Shown in pieces: positions 17,614-25,980 of a DNA stretch of 64,000 nucleotides. A model generated the notes under the pieces. That model ran no database searches. It was not told the DNA's origin and saw only the letters and a program-made list of their open reading frames with translations. A program made the position numbers and the translations under genes. This DNA is from an uncultured Acetatifactor sp. (lineage in GTDB: Bacteria; Bacillota; Clostridia; Lachnospirales; Lachnospiraceae): NCBI GenBank assembly GCA_944383825.1, contig CALWRA010000012.1, positions 1 through 64,000 of the forward strand. Direction: 5' to 3'. The first letter of the stretch is position 1; every line of letters starts with the position of its first letter.

Positions 17614-18137
17614 TACGGATGCTGAGAAAAGTGGTTGTAACTATATTCATTATCGTATGCTTTGTTCTGCAGTGCAGTGTGTTCAGCAGCATTGCCTTTG
17701 CAGGAATTATTCCAAACCTGATGATAATTCTGACCTCCTCCTTCGGCTTCATGCGAGGGGAAAAGGAAGGGCTGATTATCGGATTCTTCTGCGGTCTTCT
17801 GAGCGATGTGTTTTTCGGCAGTTTCCTGGGTTTTTATGCGCTGGTTCTTATGTACATAGGCTTCGTGAACGGAAAATTCAGCAAGATCTTTTATCCTGAG
17901 GATATTAAGCTTCCCATTGCTCTGATCGTGGTCAGTGACCTGTCCTATGGCCTTTTGTGTTATATCCTGATGTTTCTTTTGAGGGGGCGTTTTCATTTTT
18001 CTTATTATTTTACAAGGGTAATATTGCCTGAGGCACTCTACACCATTGTAGTAACCCTGTTTTTGTACCCCGTTATTCTGAAAGTGAATGAAAAGCTGAA
18101 AGCAAGAGAAAAAAGGAGCGCGCAGAAATTTGTTTGA
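17610..18137 (+). CDS. mreD: Rod shape-determining protein MreD
   Basis: This 175-residue hydrophobic protein has about five or six membrane helices and is the usual third member of mreBCD. The motif GEKEGLIIGFFCGLLSDVF is typical of MreD. Translation could start at GTG 17610 or at ATG 17619; both have AGGAAGAG upstream, and the ATG has the better spacing. Its 3' end overlaps the PBP2 gene by eight bases. Confidence 0.92.
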   Translation: MIRMLRKVVVTIFIIVCFVLQCSVFSSIAFAGIIPNLMIILTSSFGFMRGEKEGLIIGFFCGLLSDVFFGSFLGFYALVLMYIGFVNGKFSKIFYPEDIKLPIALIVVSDLSYGLLCYILMFLLRGRFHFSYYFTRVILPEALYTIVVTLFLYPVILKVNEKLKAREKRSAQKFV

Positions 18138-21021
18138 CGAATTAAAAGACCATATTATAAGCATCATAACCAGCCGTCTGACCATCCTTACGCTGGTGTT
18201 TTGCATATTGGCGGGAGTCCTCGTGTACCGCTGCTTTGATCTGCAGATTGTGCACGGAGAGGAGTATTTGGAGGATTTTATCCTGCAGACAGAGAAAACC
18301 AGGGACATTCCCAGTACAAGAGGAAATATATTTGACCGGAACGGAGAGCTGTTGGCTTACAATGAACTGGCTTATTCCGTAAAGATTGAGGATGTGTTTG
18401 AATCCGGCTCAAGCAAGAACAGAAATCTCAACGAAACTGTGTACAGGCTGATTCAGCTGGTGGAAAAGAACGGAGACAGTGTCATCACGGATTTCAGGAT
18501 TGTAATAGACGAAAACGGCGAATTTGTTTTCAATGTGGAGGGTACCAGCCTGCTTCGCTTTCTGGCGGATGTCTACGGATACACTACCGTGGACAAGCTT
18601 GAGGAAGATGAACGAACTTCCTCGGCACAGGAAATCATGGAGTATCTGAGCCGCAATACGGGTACCGGATTCGCTATAGGAGAGTATGAAGAGGAGGGTA
18701 ATTCCAATAGCGATTTTGTGCCGGGAAAAGGCTATACGAATGAAGAGTGGCTGAAAATGGTCACTATTCGCTATGCCATGAATCTGACCTCCTTCCGCAA
18801 ATATATTGGGACCACGGTTGCTACAAACGTCAGTGAGGAGACGGTTGCGGTAATCAAGGAAAACTCTCAGGATTTGCCCGGTGTTACCATTGAAGAGGAT
18901 ACCATAAGGCGGTACGTGGACAGCGAATATTTTGCTCATGTACTGGGATATACAGGGAAAATTTCTTCCGAAGAGCTGACGGAACTCAATGAAGAGATTG
19001 CTGCCGCAGGCGGGAGCGCCGACACATACGATGTGAATGACGTGGTGGGAAAGGGCGGCATTGAATCCTACATGGAGACCACGCTGCAGGGGACCAAAGG
19101 TTTTGAAACAGTGATTGTGGACAACACCGGCAAGGTAATGAATATCGTGGAACGTGTGGAGCCTCAGTCGGGAAAAGATGTTTATCTTACCATTGACAAG
19201 GAGCTCACCAAGGCGGTCTACAATATTGTAGAGCAGAAGTTGGCAGGCCTTCTTTCCAGCAAAATCATTAACGCAAAGGAGTATGTTGCCACAGAGACCT
19301 CGGACAGCTCGGATATTATGATCCCCATTTATGATGTATATTTTGCCACCATAGACAATCAGATTCTGGATGTGAATCATTTTTCGGCAGAGGATGCAAA
19401 AGAAACGGAAAAAGCTGTTTATGAAGCCTATCTTGCCTACAGACAGGCGGTGTATGACGAGCTGACCTATGAGCTGACAGAAGGTTTGACGCCTTATAAT
19501 CAGCTCACTTCAGAATATAAGGTTTACCAGAGTAATATAGTACAGCTTTTGAATTCGAACGGCGTGATCATGACGGCAGAGGTGGATTCCCGGGATGCCA
19601 CGCAGATTGCCTGGGCCACGGAAGAGGTGATCAGCCTGAACGAATATCTCAGACATTGCATCGCCCAGAACTGGATCGATGTAAGCAAGCTGGAGCTGGA
19701 TGAAAAATATGCGGATTCCTCAGCGATTTATGAGAAGCTGGTATCCTATATCATACAGATGATCGAGAAAAACAGCGAGTTCCAAAGGCGTTTTTATAAA
19801 TATATGCTTTTGAACGATGTAATCACCGGAAGGGATATCTGCATGCTTTTGTGCGAGCAGAATGTGGTGGAGGTTCCCGTGGAGGATGAGGAGGCCCTTT
19901 ACAATGGCTCCATGACGGCGTACCAGTTTATGAAAAACCGCATTGACAATCTGGACATTACGCCCGGACAGCTGGCCCTGGATCCTTGTAACGCGTCAGT
20001 GGTGGTTACGGATGTAAAGACGGGCGATGTCCTTGCTATGGTATCTTATCCGGGAATAGACAACAATAAGATGGCAAATTCCATCGATGCTGAATATTAT
20101 GCCTGGCTGCAGACGGATAAGGCAAGCTCTCAGCTCAACCATGCGACTCAGTCTTCGATTGCTCCCGGCTCTACCTTTAAGATGGTGACTGCTACTGCGG
20201 GACTTATGGAAAATCTGATTGACTTAGGCGACAGGGTAAATTGTGTCGGAACCTTTACGTCCATCACCCCTTCTCCAAGATGCTGGAGGAGATCCGGACA
20301 TGGAAATGAAACATTGGTAACGGCAATCCGTGATTCATGTAACTATTATTTTTATAATGTAGGTTATATGCTCTCCACCCGCGGCGGCATATATAATGAG
20401 AACGAAGGTCTGAGCACCCTTTACGAATATGCCGATATGTTTGGTCTGACGGAAAAATCAGGAGTGGAGATTACGGAATCCTCGCCCAATGTTTCGGATA
20501 CGGACCCTGTCCGTTCCGCTATCGGCCAGGGGACCAACAGCTTTACCACAGCCGGGCTTGCCAGATATGTGACCACTGTGGCAAACAGCGGAACCTGCTT
20601 TAATCTGACGCTTTTGGACAAAATCACAGACTCGGAGGGAAATGTCCTGACGGAGTTTGAGCCGGATATTCGTAATACAATCGAGCTTCCGCAGGAGTAT
20701 TGGGATGCCATGCACTCCGGTATGAGACAGGTGGTACAAAATAAGAGTTATTTCAGCGATCTTGCCGTAAATGTGGCCGGTAAGACGGGAACTGCGGAGC
20801 AGATCAAAACAAGGCCGAATCATGCGCTTTTCGTGTGCTATGCTCCTTATGAAAATCCTGAGATTTCTGTTACCACACGGATTCCCTTCGGCTATTCTTC
20901 AGATTATGCAGCTCAGGCTACAAGAGATATTATCAGATACTATTACGGACTTGCCGAGGAGGAAGATCTGATCACAGGTACGGCCGATGCCCCGGATGGA
21001 GGGATTTCCGATGAATTGTAA
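18130..21021 (+). CDS. mrdA: Class B penicillin-binding protein 2 (elongation transpeptidase), unusually large
   Basis: This 963-residue protein crosslinks peptidoglycan during elongation as partner of RodA. It has a membrane helix at about 17-36, a dimerisation region starting with RDIPSTRGNIFDRNGELLAYN, and a transpeptidase domain with STFK (catalytic S681), SCN (736-738) and KTG (885-887). Typical PBP2 proteins have about 600-720 residues. The excess is mainly an insertion at about 373-612, rich in Tyr, Asp and Glu, between the dimerisation region and the transpeptidase domain. The TTG start at 18130 follows AGGAG (18114-18118) and overlaps mreD. Confidence 0.95.
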   Translation: MFDELKDHIISIITSRLTILTLVFCILAGVLVYRCFDLQIVHGEEYLEDFILQTEKTRDIPSTRGNIFDRNGELLAYNELAYSVKIEDVFESGSSKNRNLNETVYRLIQLVEKNGDSVITDFRIVIDENGEFVFNVEGTSLLRFLADVYGYTTVDKLEEDERTSSAQEIMEYLSRNTGTGFAIGEYEEEGNSNSDFVPGKGYTNEEWLKMVTIRYAMNLTSFRKYIGTTVATNVSEETVAVIKENSQDLPGVTIEEDTIRRYVDSEYFAHVLGYTGKISSEELTELNEEIAAAGGSADTYDVNDVVGKGGIESYMETTLQGTKGFETVIVDNTGKVMNIVERVEPQSGKDVYLTIDKELTKAVYNIVEQKLAGLLSSKIINAKEYVATETSDSSDIMIPIYDVYFATIDNQILDVNHFSAEDAKETEKAVYEAYLAYRQAVYDELTYELTEGLTPYNQLTSEYKVYQSNIVQLLNSNGVIMTAEVDSRDATQIAWATEEVISLNEYLRHCIAQNWIDVSKLELDEKYADSSAIYEKLVSYIIQMIEKNSEFQRRFYKYMLLNDVITGRDICMLLCEQNVVEVPVEDEEALYNGSMTAYQFMKNRIDNLDITPGQLALDPCNASVVVTDVKTGDVLAMVSYPGIDNNKMANSIDAEYYAWLQTDKASSQLNHATQSSIAPGSTFKMVTATAGLMENLIDLGDRVNCVGTFTSITPSPRCWRRSGHGNETLVTAIRDSCNYYFYNVGYMLSTRGGIYNENEGLSTLYEYADMFGLTEKSGVEITESSPNVSDTDPVRSAIGQGTNSFTTAGLARYVTTVANSGTCFNLTLLDKITDSEGNVLTEFEPDIRNTIELPQEYWDAMHSGMRQVVQNKSYFSDLAVNVAGKTGTAEQIKTRPNHALFVCYAPYENPEISVTTRIPFGYSSDYAAQATRDIIRYYYGLAEEEDLITGTADAPDGGISDEL

Positions 21022-21036
21022 CAGGAGTGAGAGGGA

Positions 21037-21708
21037 TTGAAGGATACGGTAGTTATAAAAAGCTTTCCGAATGGAATTATGCTTCATATGGATCAGGATG
21101 CGGATTTTAACAATATTCTGGAGGAGCTCTCCTTTAAATTTACGGAGGCCAGAAACTTTTTCGGCAATGCCAGCATGGCTCTTGCCATAGAGGGAAGAAC
21201 GCTTTCGCCGGCAGAGGAAATTCTGGTACTGGAAACCATAAGAAATTCCAGCAGCGTGAATGTGGTCTGCATTGTGGGAAAGGACGAGACCACCAACAAA
21301 AAATTTATCAAAGCCCTACAGCAAGTGGAAAAGAAGCTTTCGGGCGGAGACGATGGGCAGTTTTACAAAGGGACGCTGAAAAATCGGGAGATTTTGGAGA
21401 CGGAGAGCAGTATTGTGATTCTCGGTGATGTGTATCCGGGAAGCGCTGTGATCTCTGCAAAAAACATTATCGTACTGGGAGGATTGTATGGGGAAGCCTA
21501 TGCCGGAGGAAACGGCCAGGGCAACGCATATGTGGTAGCGCTTGAAATGGAGCCGGAAAGATTAAAAGTCGGCGATTTCAAATATAAAGCAAATACGAAA
21601 CAGTCTAAGTGGGGCATCCGCCTGAAGGTACAGCCGAAAATTGCATATGTAAGAAACCGGAAGATCGTTTTTGAACCGCTTACCAAAGATTTACTGGATT
21701 CTATTTAA
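21037..21708 (+). CDS. minC: Septum site-determining protein MinC
   Basis: This 223-residue inhibitor of FtsZ assembly is directed to the poles by MinD. The N-terminal domain (about 1-105) is the FtsZ-interacting part. The C-terminal domain (about 115-215) is a right-handed beta helix with the motif ILGDVYPGSAVISAKNIIV and GLYGEAYAG, used for dimerisation and MinD binding. The start is TTG 21037, with AGGAG at 21022-21026. It begins 15 bases after the PBP2 gene, so division-site placement and elongation genes share a transcript. Confidence 0.94.
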   Translation: MKDTVVIKSFPNGIMLHMDQDADFNNILEELSFKFTEARNFFGNASMALAIEGRTLSPAEEILVLETIRNSSSVNVVCIVGKDETTNKKFIKALQQVEKKLSGGDDGQFYKGTLKNREILETESSIVILGDVYPGSAVISAKNIIVLGGLYGEAYAGGNGQGNAYVVALEMEPERLKVGDFKYKANTKQSKWGIRLKVQPKIAYVRNRKIVFEPLTKDLLDSI

Positions 21709-21754
21709 GCCGATCCAGGGGACGACATATTCAAAAACAGGAGGATTCGAAAGT

Positions 21755-22591
21755 ATGGAAAACAATTTCTCTGCGGATGAAAAGCGCTCGGGAGCCAAGA
21801 GCTCCGAGGTAATTGTCGTCACTTCAGGAAAAGGCGGTGTGGGCAAGACCACCACATCTGCAAACGTAGGCACCGGTCTGGCAAAGCTTGGTAAAAAGGT
21901 ATGTCTCATAGATACGGACATCGGCCTTCGCAATCTGGATGTCGTTATGGGGCTGGAAAATCGTATCGTCTATAATCTGGTGGATGTGGTGGAGGGAAAC
22001 TGCAGAGTGAAGCAGGCGCTTATCAGAGATAAGCGCCATCCGGGGCTTTATCTTATGCCTTCCGCCCAGACCAGAGATAAATCCGCCGTATCACCGGGCC
22101 AGATGATTAAGGTGATTGATCATCTGAGAGAACAGTTTGATTACATTATACTGGACTGCCCTGCGGGCATAGAGCAAGGTTTCCAAAATGCTATTGCCGG
22201 CGCGGACAGAGCGCTTGTGGTGACTACTCCGGAGGTGTCTGCCATCAGAGACGCGGATCGCATTATCGGCCTTTTGGAAGCCAATGGCTTTAAGCAAATG
22301 GATCTGATTATCAACCGTCTGCGCATGGATATGGTAAAGAGAGGGGATATGATGTCTGCTTCGGATGTGGTGGATATTTTGGCCATCCCCTTAATTGGCA
22401 TTATTCCCGATGATGAAAATGTGGTGGTTGCCACCAATCAGGGAGAGCCGCTTGTGGGAAACAATACTCCGGCGGGACAAGCCTATGCCAATGTGGTAAT
22501 GCGGGTAGAGGGAAAGGAGGTGCCCTTTATGAATTTTGACAAGGGGATTTCCTTCTGGACAAGGGTAACCGGTATATTTCATAAAGCTTAA
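21755..22591 (+). CDS. minD: Septum site-determining ATPase MinD
   Basis: This 278-residue ParA-family ATPase binds membrane when ATP-bound and recruits MinC. It has the deviant Walker A motif SGKGGVGKTT, the switch motif DTDIGLRNLD, Walker B ILDCPAGIE, and a C-terminal amphipathic stretch (ISFWTRVTGIFHKA) that fits the membrane-targeting helix. ATG 21755 is chosen because AGGAGG is at 21739-21744; upstream in-frame codons overlap minC. Confidence 0.97.
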   Translation: MENNFSADEKRSGAKSSEVIVVTSGKGGVGKTTTSANVGTGLAKLGKKVCLIDTDIGLRNLDVVMGLENRIVYNLVDVVEGNCRVKQALIRDKRHPGLYLMPSAQTRDKSAVSPGQMIKVIDHLREQFDYIILDCPAGIEQGFQNAIAGADRALVVTTPEVSAIRDADRIIGLLEANGFKQMDLIINRLRMDMVKRGDMMSASDVVDILAIPLIGIIPDDENVVVATNQGEPLVGNNTPAGQAYANVVMRVEGKEVPFMNFDKGISFWTRVTGIFHKA

Positions 22592-22606
22592 GGAGGAACG
22601 GATGTT

Positions 22607-22873
22607 ATGAAACATTTTTTTCGAAAGAAAAGCTCCTGCCAGGTTGCCAAGGACAGACTGAAGATTTTATTGATTTCTGACCGTGTGAACTGTTCTCCTG
22701 AGATGATGGAGCTGATTAAGACGGATATAGCAAAAGTGATATCAAAGTACATGAAGATAGATTCTGCAAATATGGAGATTCAGATAAACGCTAAGGGGAG
22801 CAAGAACGGAAGAGGGGTTAAGACCCCTACACTGTATGCTAATATTCCTATTCTGGATCTGCATAAGCAGTAA
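22607..22873 (+). CDS. minE: Cell division topological specificity factor MinE
   Basis: This 88-residue protein stimulates MinD ATPase and drives the Min pattern. The N-terminal part (FFRKKSSCQVAKDRLKILLI) matches the membrane- and MinD-contacting region of MinE. The rest is the dimerisation domain (about 32-88). The complete minCDE set makes pole-to-pole oscillation likely, in contrast to Bacillus, which uses DivIVA and MinJ instead. ATG has AGGAGG nearby. Confidence 0.93.
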   Translation: MKHFFRKKSSCQVAKDRLKILLISDRVNCSPEMMELIKTDIAKVISKYMKIDSANMEIQINAKGSKNGRGVKTPTLYANIPILDLHKQ

Positions 22874-22892
22874 ACCAAACGGAAAGGAAGCT

Positions 22893-24002
22893 ATGTTTAA
22901 GAATTACAGGATACGCGACTATGATTTTAAGCTGATATTAATGGTGCTGCTTCTTTCCGGCATCGGCGTCATGGCTGTTGGAAGCGCGGAGGAATCTCTT
23001 CAGACAAGACAGCTTGCGGGAGTGGTTGCAGGAACGGTGGTTATGATCGTTATTTCCTTTTTCAATTATTCCATGCTGATTAAGCTGAACTGGCTGATGT
23101 ATTTCGGGAATATTTTACTGCTTGGCCTGGTGATCCTTGTGGGAGACACGGCAAACAATGCCCAGAGATGGCTGGAAATAGGAGGTCTTCGCTTTCAGCC
23201 CTCTGAAACTGCGAAAATATTATTGATTTTATTCTTTGCACAGTTTATTATGAAACATAGGGAGAAGCTAAACACCTTCCGAATGATTGCAGCCTGTGTG
23301 ATTTTGATCGCAGTGCCCTGGGTGCTTGTTTACGAGCAGCCCGCTCTGTCCACAAGCTTGGTTTTGATTGTCGTTTTCTGCGTGATTATGTTTGCCGGTG
23401 GCATCAGCTGGAAGCTGGTGCTGGGGGTGCTGGCAGTTATAATTCCATCGGTGGCTATTATTATTTCTCTGGCGCTGCAGCCGGACAACACGGTGCTTGA
23501 GGATTACCAGAGAAACAGGATTCTCGCTTTTATTAATCCAGAAGAATATGCCGATGCGGGGGCGTACCAGCAGCTGAATTCCGTGATGGCCATCGGCTCC
23601 GGGCAGCTGGACGGCAAAGGCTATAAGAACAATGAAATTACTTCTGTGAAAAATGGTAATTTTATTTCGGAGTCCCAGAATGACTTTATTTTTGCAGTAA
23701 TCGGTGAGGAATTTGGATTTAAGGGCTGTGTGGCAGTGATTGTACTGCTTTTTCTCATTGCATTGGAATGTATATCCATCGCCCGAAAAGCCAAAGATAC
23801 TGCAGGCACCATCATTGCCGCCGGAATGGGGGGGCTTATTGCCTTTCAAAGCTTTTTCAATATCGGCGTTGCCACCTTTATTCTTCCCAATACAGGTCTT
23901 CCTCTGCCCTTTGTCAGCTATGGACTGACCTCCTTGATGAGTCTTTTTATTGGAATGGGATTTGTACTGAATGTAAGGCTGCAGGCGAAAAAAAACAAGT
24001 AG
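22893..24002 (+). CDS. rodA: Peptidoglycan glycosyltransferase RodA (SEDS family)
   Basis: This 369-residue SEDS protein polymerises lipid II glycan strands in the elongation machinery. About ten membrane helices are visible. Family motifs are AQRWLEIGGLRFQPSETAK, SESQNDFIFAVIGEEFGF and LPNTGLPLPFVSYG. Location in the same operon as PBP2 and mreBCD favours RodA over FtsW. ATG 22893 follows AAAGGAAG; an upstream in-frame ATG at 22836 lies inside minE. Confidence 0.95.
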   Translation: MFKNYRIRDYDFKLILMVLLLSGIGVMAVGSAEESLQTRQLAGVVAGTVVMIVISFFNYSMLIKLNWLMYFGNILLLGLVILVGDTANNAQRWLEIGGLRFQPSETAKILLILFFAQFIMKHREKLNTFRMIAACVILIAVPWVLVYEQPALSTSLVLIVVFCVIMFAGGISWKLVLGVLAVIIPSVAIIISLALQPDNTVLEDYQRNRILAFINPEEYADAGAYQQLNSVMAIGSGQLDGKGYKNNEITSVKNGNFISESQNDFIFAVIGEEFGFKGCVAVIVLLFLIALECISIARKAKDTAGTIIAAGMGGLIAFQSFFNIGVATFILPNTGLPLPFVSYGLTSLMSLFIGMGFVLNVRLQAKKNK

Positions 24003-24017
24003 AGAGAGGGTATAAAT

Positions 24018-24413
24018 ATGAACATTGCTTTGATTGCGCATGACGCAAAAAAGAAACTGATGCAGAATTTTTGCATCGCGTATCGTGGAATTCTCAGCAA
24101 AAATGATTTGTATGCTACAGGGACCACAGGAAGACTGATTGAAGAAGTTACGAATTTGAATATTCATAAATATCTTGCGGGGCATTTGGGAGGGGAGCAG
24201 CAGATTGGGGCTCAGATTGAGCACAACGAAATTGATCTTGTGATTTTTCTGAGGGATCCTCTGACTCCTAAATCTCATGAACCGGATGTGAATAATGTGG
24301 TAAGGCTTTGTGATGTTCACAATATTCCGCTGGCCACAAACCTGGCCACCGCGGAACTGTTGATTAAGTCCTTAGACAGAGGAGATTTAGAGTGGCGTGA
24401 AATGTACAAGTAA
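24018..24413 (+). CDS. mgsA: Methylglyoxal synthase
   Basis: This 131-residue enzyme converts dihydroxyacetone phosphate to methylglyoxal and phosphate, a bypass of lower glycolysis that relieves phosphate limitation. Motifs are [19 protein letters not shown] (phosphate binding) and VIFLRDPL with the catalytic Asp, plus NIPLATN near the end. Length is normal. It sits 15 bases after rodA. Such placement at the end of the cell-shape cluster is common in Clostridia, though a functional link is not established. Confidence 0.94.
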   Translation: MNIALIAHDAKKKLMQNFCIAYRGILSKNDLYATGTTGRLIEEVTNLNIHKYLAGHLGGEQQIGAQIEHNEIDLVIFLRDPLTPKSHEPDVNNVVRLCDVHNIPLATNLATAELLIKSLDRGDLEWREMYK

Positions 24414-25386
24414 AAAACGCATGATTCTGGTATTTGTATTGCTGTTTGCATCACTGCTGACAACAGGCTGCGGCAGTCTTTCCTATGGCATGCCGTATAA
24501 TCCGGATCTGGAGATAAGCGCTTTTAATGTGCTCCCTGCCGGGCAGGGGGGCGGCACGGCGGCTTCCTTTGCTTCGGATTTATGTGTGGTCACGCAGGAT
24601 ATTACCGATGACGAGGCTGTGGACATGTCCAGGGCAGAAGCCGCTGTGCTGTTCGACGTCAACAACAAAGAGGTGCTTTATTCAAAAAATGCTCACGAGC
24701 GTTTGTATCCTGCCAGCCTGACAAAGGTTATGACGGCTCTTGTCGCTCTTCAGAACGGATCATTAGAGCAGGTACTGACGGCTACGAACGCAGTCAATAT
24801 AACGGAATCCGGAGCGCAGCTGTGCGGTGTGGAGAGCGGAGACACCATGACGCTGGATCAGGCTCTGCATATTCTTCTTATGTATTCAGCCAATGATGTG
24901 GGAATGATGATTGCGGAGAATATCGGAGGGTCCGTGGAACGATTTGTGGAGATGATGAATGAGGAGGCTCTTCGTCTGGGGGCTACCAATACCCATTTTA
25001 TGAATCCCCACGGTCTCTCGGATGATGAGCATTATACTACCGCGTATGATCTGTATCTTATTTTCAATGAGGCTATAAAATATGAGGCTTTTAATGAGAT
25101 CATACATATGACGAGCTATCAGACTGTTTATTATGACCAGGAGGGCGCAGAAAAAAGCCTTTCCTTTGAGACCAGCAATCTTTTTCTGAGAGGAACCTAT
25201 GAGACGCCGGCAAATGTAACGGTGATTGGAGGTAAGACAGGTACTACAAATGCGGCCGGACATTGCCTGATTCTGCTCTCAAGGGATGTAAACGCTTCCC
25301 CTTATATTTCAGTTATACTGCGTTCTGAGGCCAGGGATGCGTTGTATTCTGAAATGGCTGATTTGTTAGACGAAATCAATAAATAG
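24397..25386 (+). CDS. D-alanyl-D-alanine carboxypeptidase, lipoprotein form
   Basis: This 329-residue S11-family penicillin-binding protein trims the terminal D-Ala of peptidoglycan stems. Catalytic motifs are SLTK (S107-K110), SAN (164-166) and KTGTT near residue 280. The N-terminus has a lipobox (LLTTGC, lipidated C25), so the protein is probably membrane-anchored by lipid rather than by the C-terminal helix usual in DacA. The protein ends soon after the catalytic domain. Start is GTG 24397, within the end of mgsA, with GAGGAG at 24380-24384. Confidence 0.92.
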   Translation: MKCTSKKRMILVFVLLFASLLTTGCGSLSYGMPYNPDLEISAFNVLPAGQGGGTAASFASDLCVVTQDITDDEAVDMSRAEAAVLFDVNNKEVLYSKNAHERLYPASLTKVMTALVALQNGSLEQVLTATNAVNITESGAQLCGVESGDTMTLDQALHILLMYSANDVGMMIAENIGGSVERFVEMMNEEALRLGATNTHFMNPHGLSDDEHYTTAYDLYLIFNEAIKYEAFNEIIHMTSYQTVYYDQEGAEKSLSFETSNLFLRGTYETPANVTVIGGKTGTTNAAGHCLILLSRDVNASPYISVILRSEARDALYSEMADLLDEINK

Positions 25387-25389
25387 AGG

Positions 25390-25418
25390 TTGTTTTTTGA
25401 TATAGGATAAACTATAAT
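25390..25418 (+). promoter_or_regulatory. Promoter for the small P-loop gene
   Basis: TTGTTT (25390-25395) and TATAAT (25413-25418) are spaced by 17 bases. It begins just after the carboxypeptidase stop and drives the gene at 25470. Confidence 0.55.
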
Positions 25419-25469
25419 AGAAACAGATAGAAAAATTCATATCACTAATTTACAATAGGAGGGTTACCG

Positions 25470-25889
25470 ATGGTTCAGTTAATTGTAGGCAGGAAGGGAA
25501 AGGGCAAAACAAAACATTTATTGGACAAAGTGAATAGTGAGGTAAAAAATATTTCCGGCAGCATCGTATATCTGGACAAAAGCACGAAGCATATGTATGA
25601 GCTGAACAACAAGGTGCGTCTGATCAATGTTTCCGAATATCTTGTTGAAAACGCAAAAGAGTTTCTTGGATTTGTATGCGGGATCATATCTCAGGATCAT
25701 GATTTGCAGCAGATGTACTTCGACAGTTTTTTGAAGATATCCTGTCTGGAAGGGGCGGATATTTCCGAGGCAGTCTCCAAGCTTGAAAAAATTGGCGAAG
25801 CTTTCGGCGTTGATTTTATTTTGAGCGTATCTTTGGATGAAGCGGAGCTTCCTGAGAATCTGAAGGAAAAGGTAATTGTCTCTCTGTAA
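25470..25889 (+). CDS. Small P-loop protein of unknown function
   Basis: This 139-residue protein begins with a Walker A-like motif, GRKGKGKTK (residues 7-15), which suggests nucleotide binding. No clear Walker B or helicase motif follows, so it is shorter than any complete ATPase domain I know. No membrane segment is seen. It has its own promoter and terminator and is thus a single-gene unit between wall genes and the sepF cluster. Similar short proteins are sometimes labelled PilT-like in Clostridia, but nothing here supports a pilus role. Confidence 0.82.
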   Translation: MVQLIVGRKGKGKTKHLLDKVNSEVKNISGSIVYLDKSTKHMYELNNKVRLINVSEYLVENAKEFLGFVCGIISQDHDLQQMYFDSFLKISCLEGADISEAVSKLEKIGEAFGVDFILSVSLDEAELPENLKEKVIVSL

Positions 25890-25927
25890 TAAGTGGTAAC
25901 AGGATTTGAATAAAGGTAAAACATAAG

Positions 25928-25956
25928 AAAAGCCTCGGACGAATACCGAGGCTTTT
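25928..25956 (+). terminator. Intrinsic terminator (probably bidirectional)
   Basis: An 11-bp perfect stem (25928-25938 with 25946-25956) carries a 7-base loop, an A-run on the left and a T-run on the right. It ends the P-loop gene and isolates it from the HlyD-like gene at 25981. Confidence 0.85.
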
Positions 25957-25980
25957 GCCAAGTATTTGGAGGCTTGAGAA

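Noticed and set aside
18409..19380. Minus-strand open frame of 323 codons opposite the PBP2 gene
   Set aside because: Antisense to a well-supported gene, no recognisable motif and no start signal.
23268..24320. Long minus-strand open frame (350 codons) opposite rodA and mgsA
   Set aside because: It lies antisense to two clear conserved genes, has no binding site and shows low-complexity composition typical of a shadow frame.
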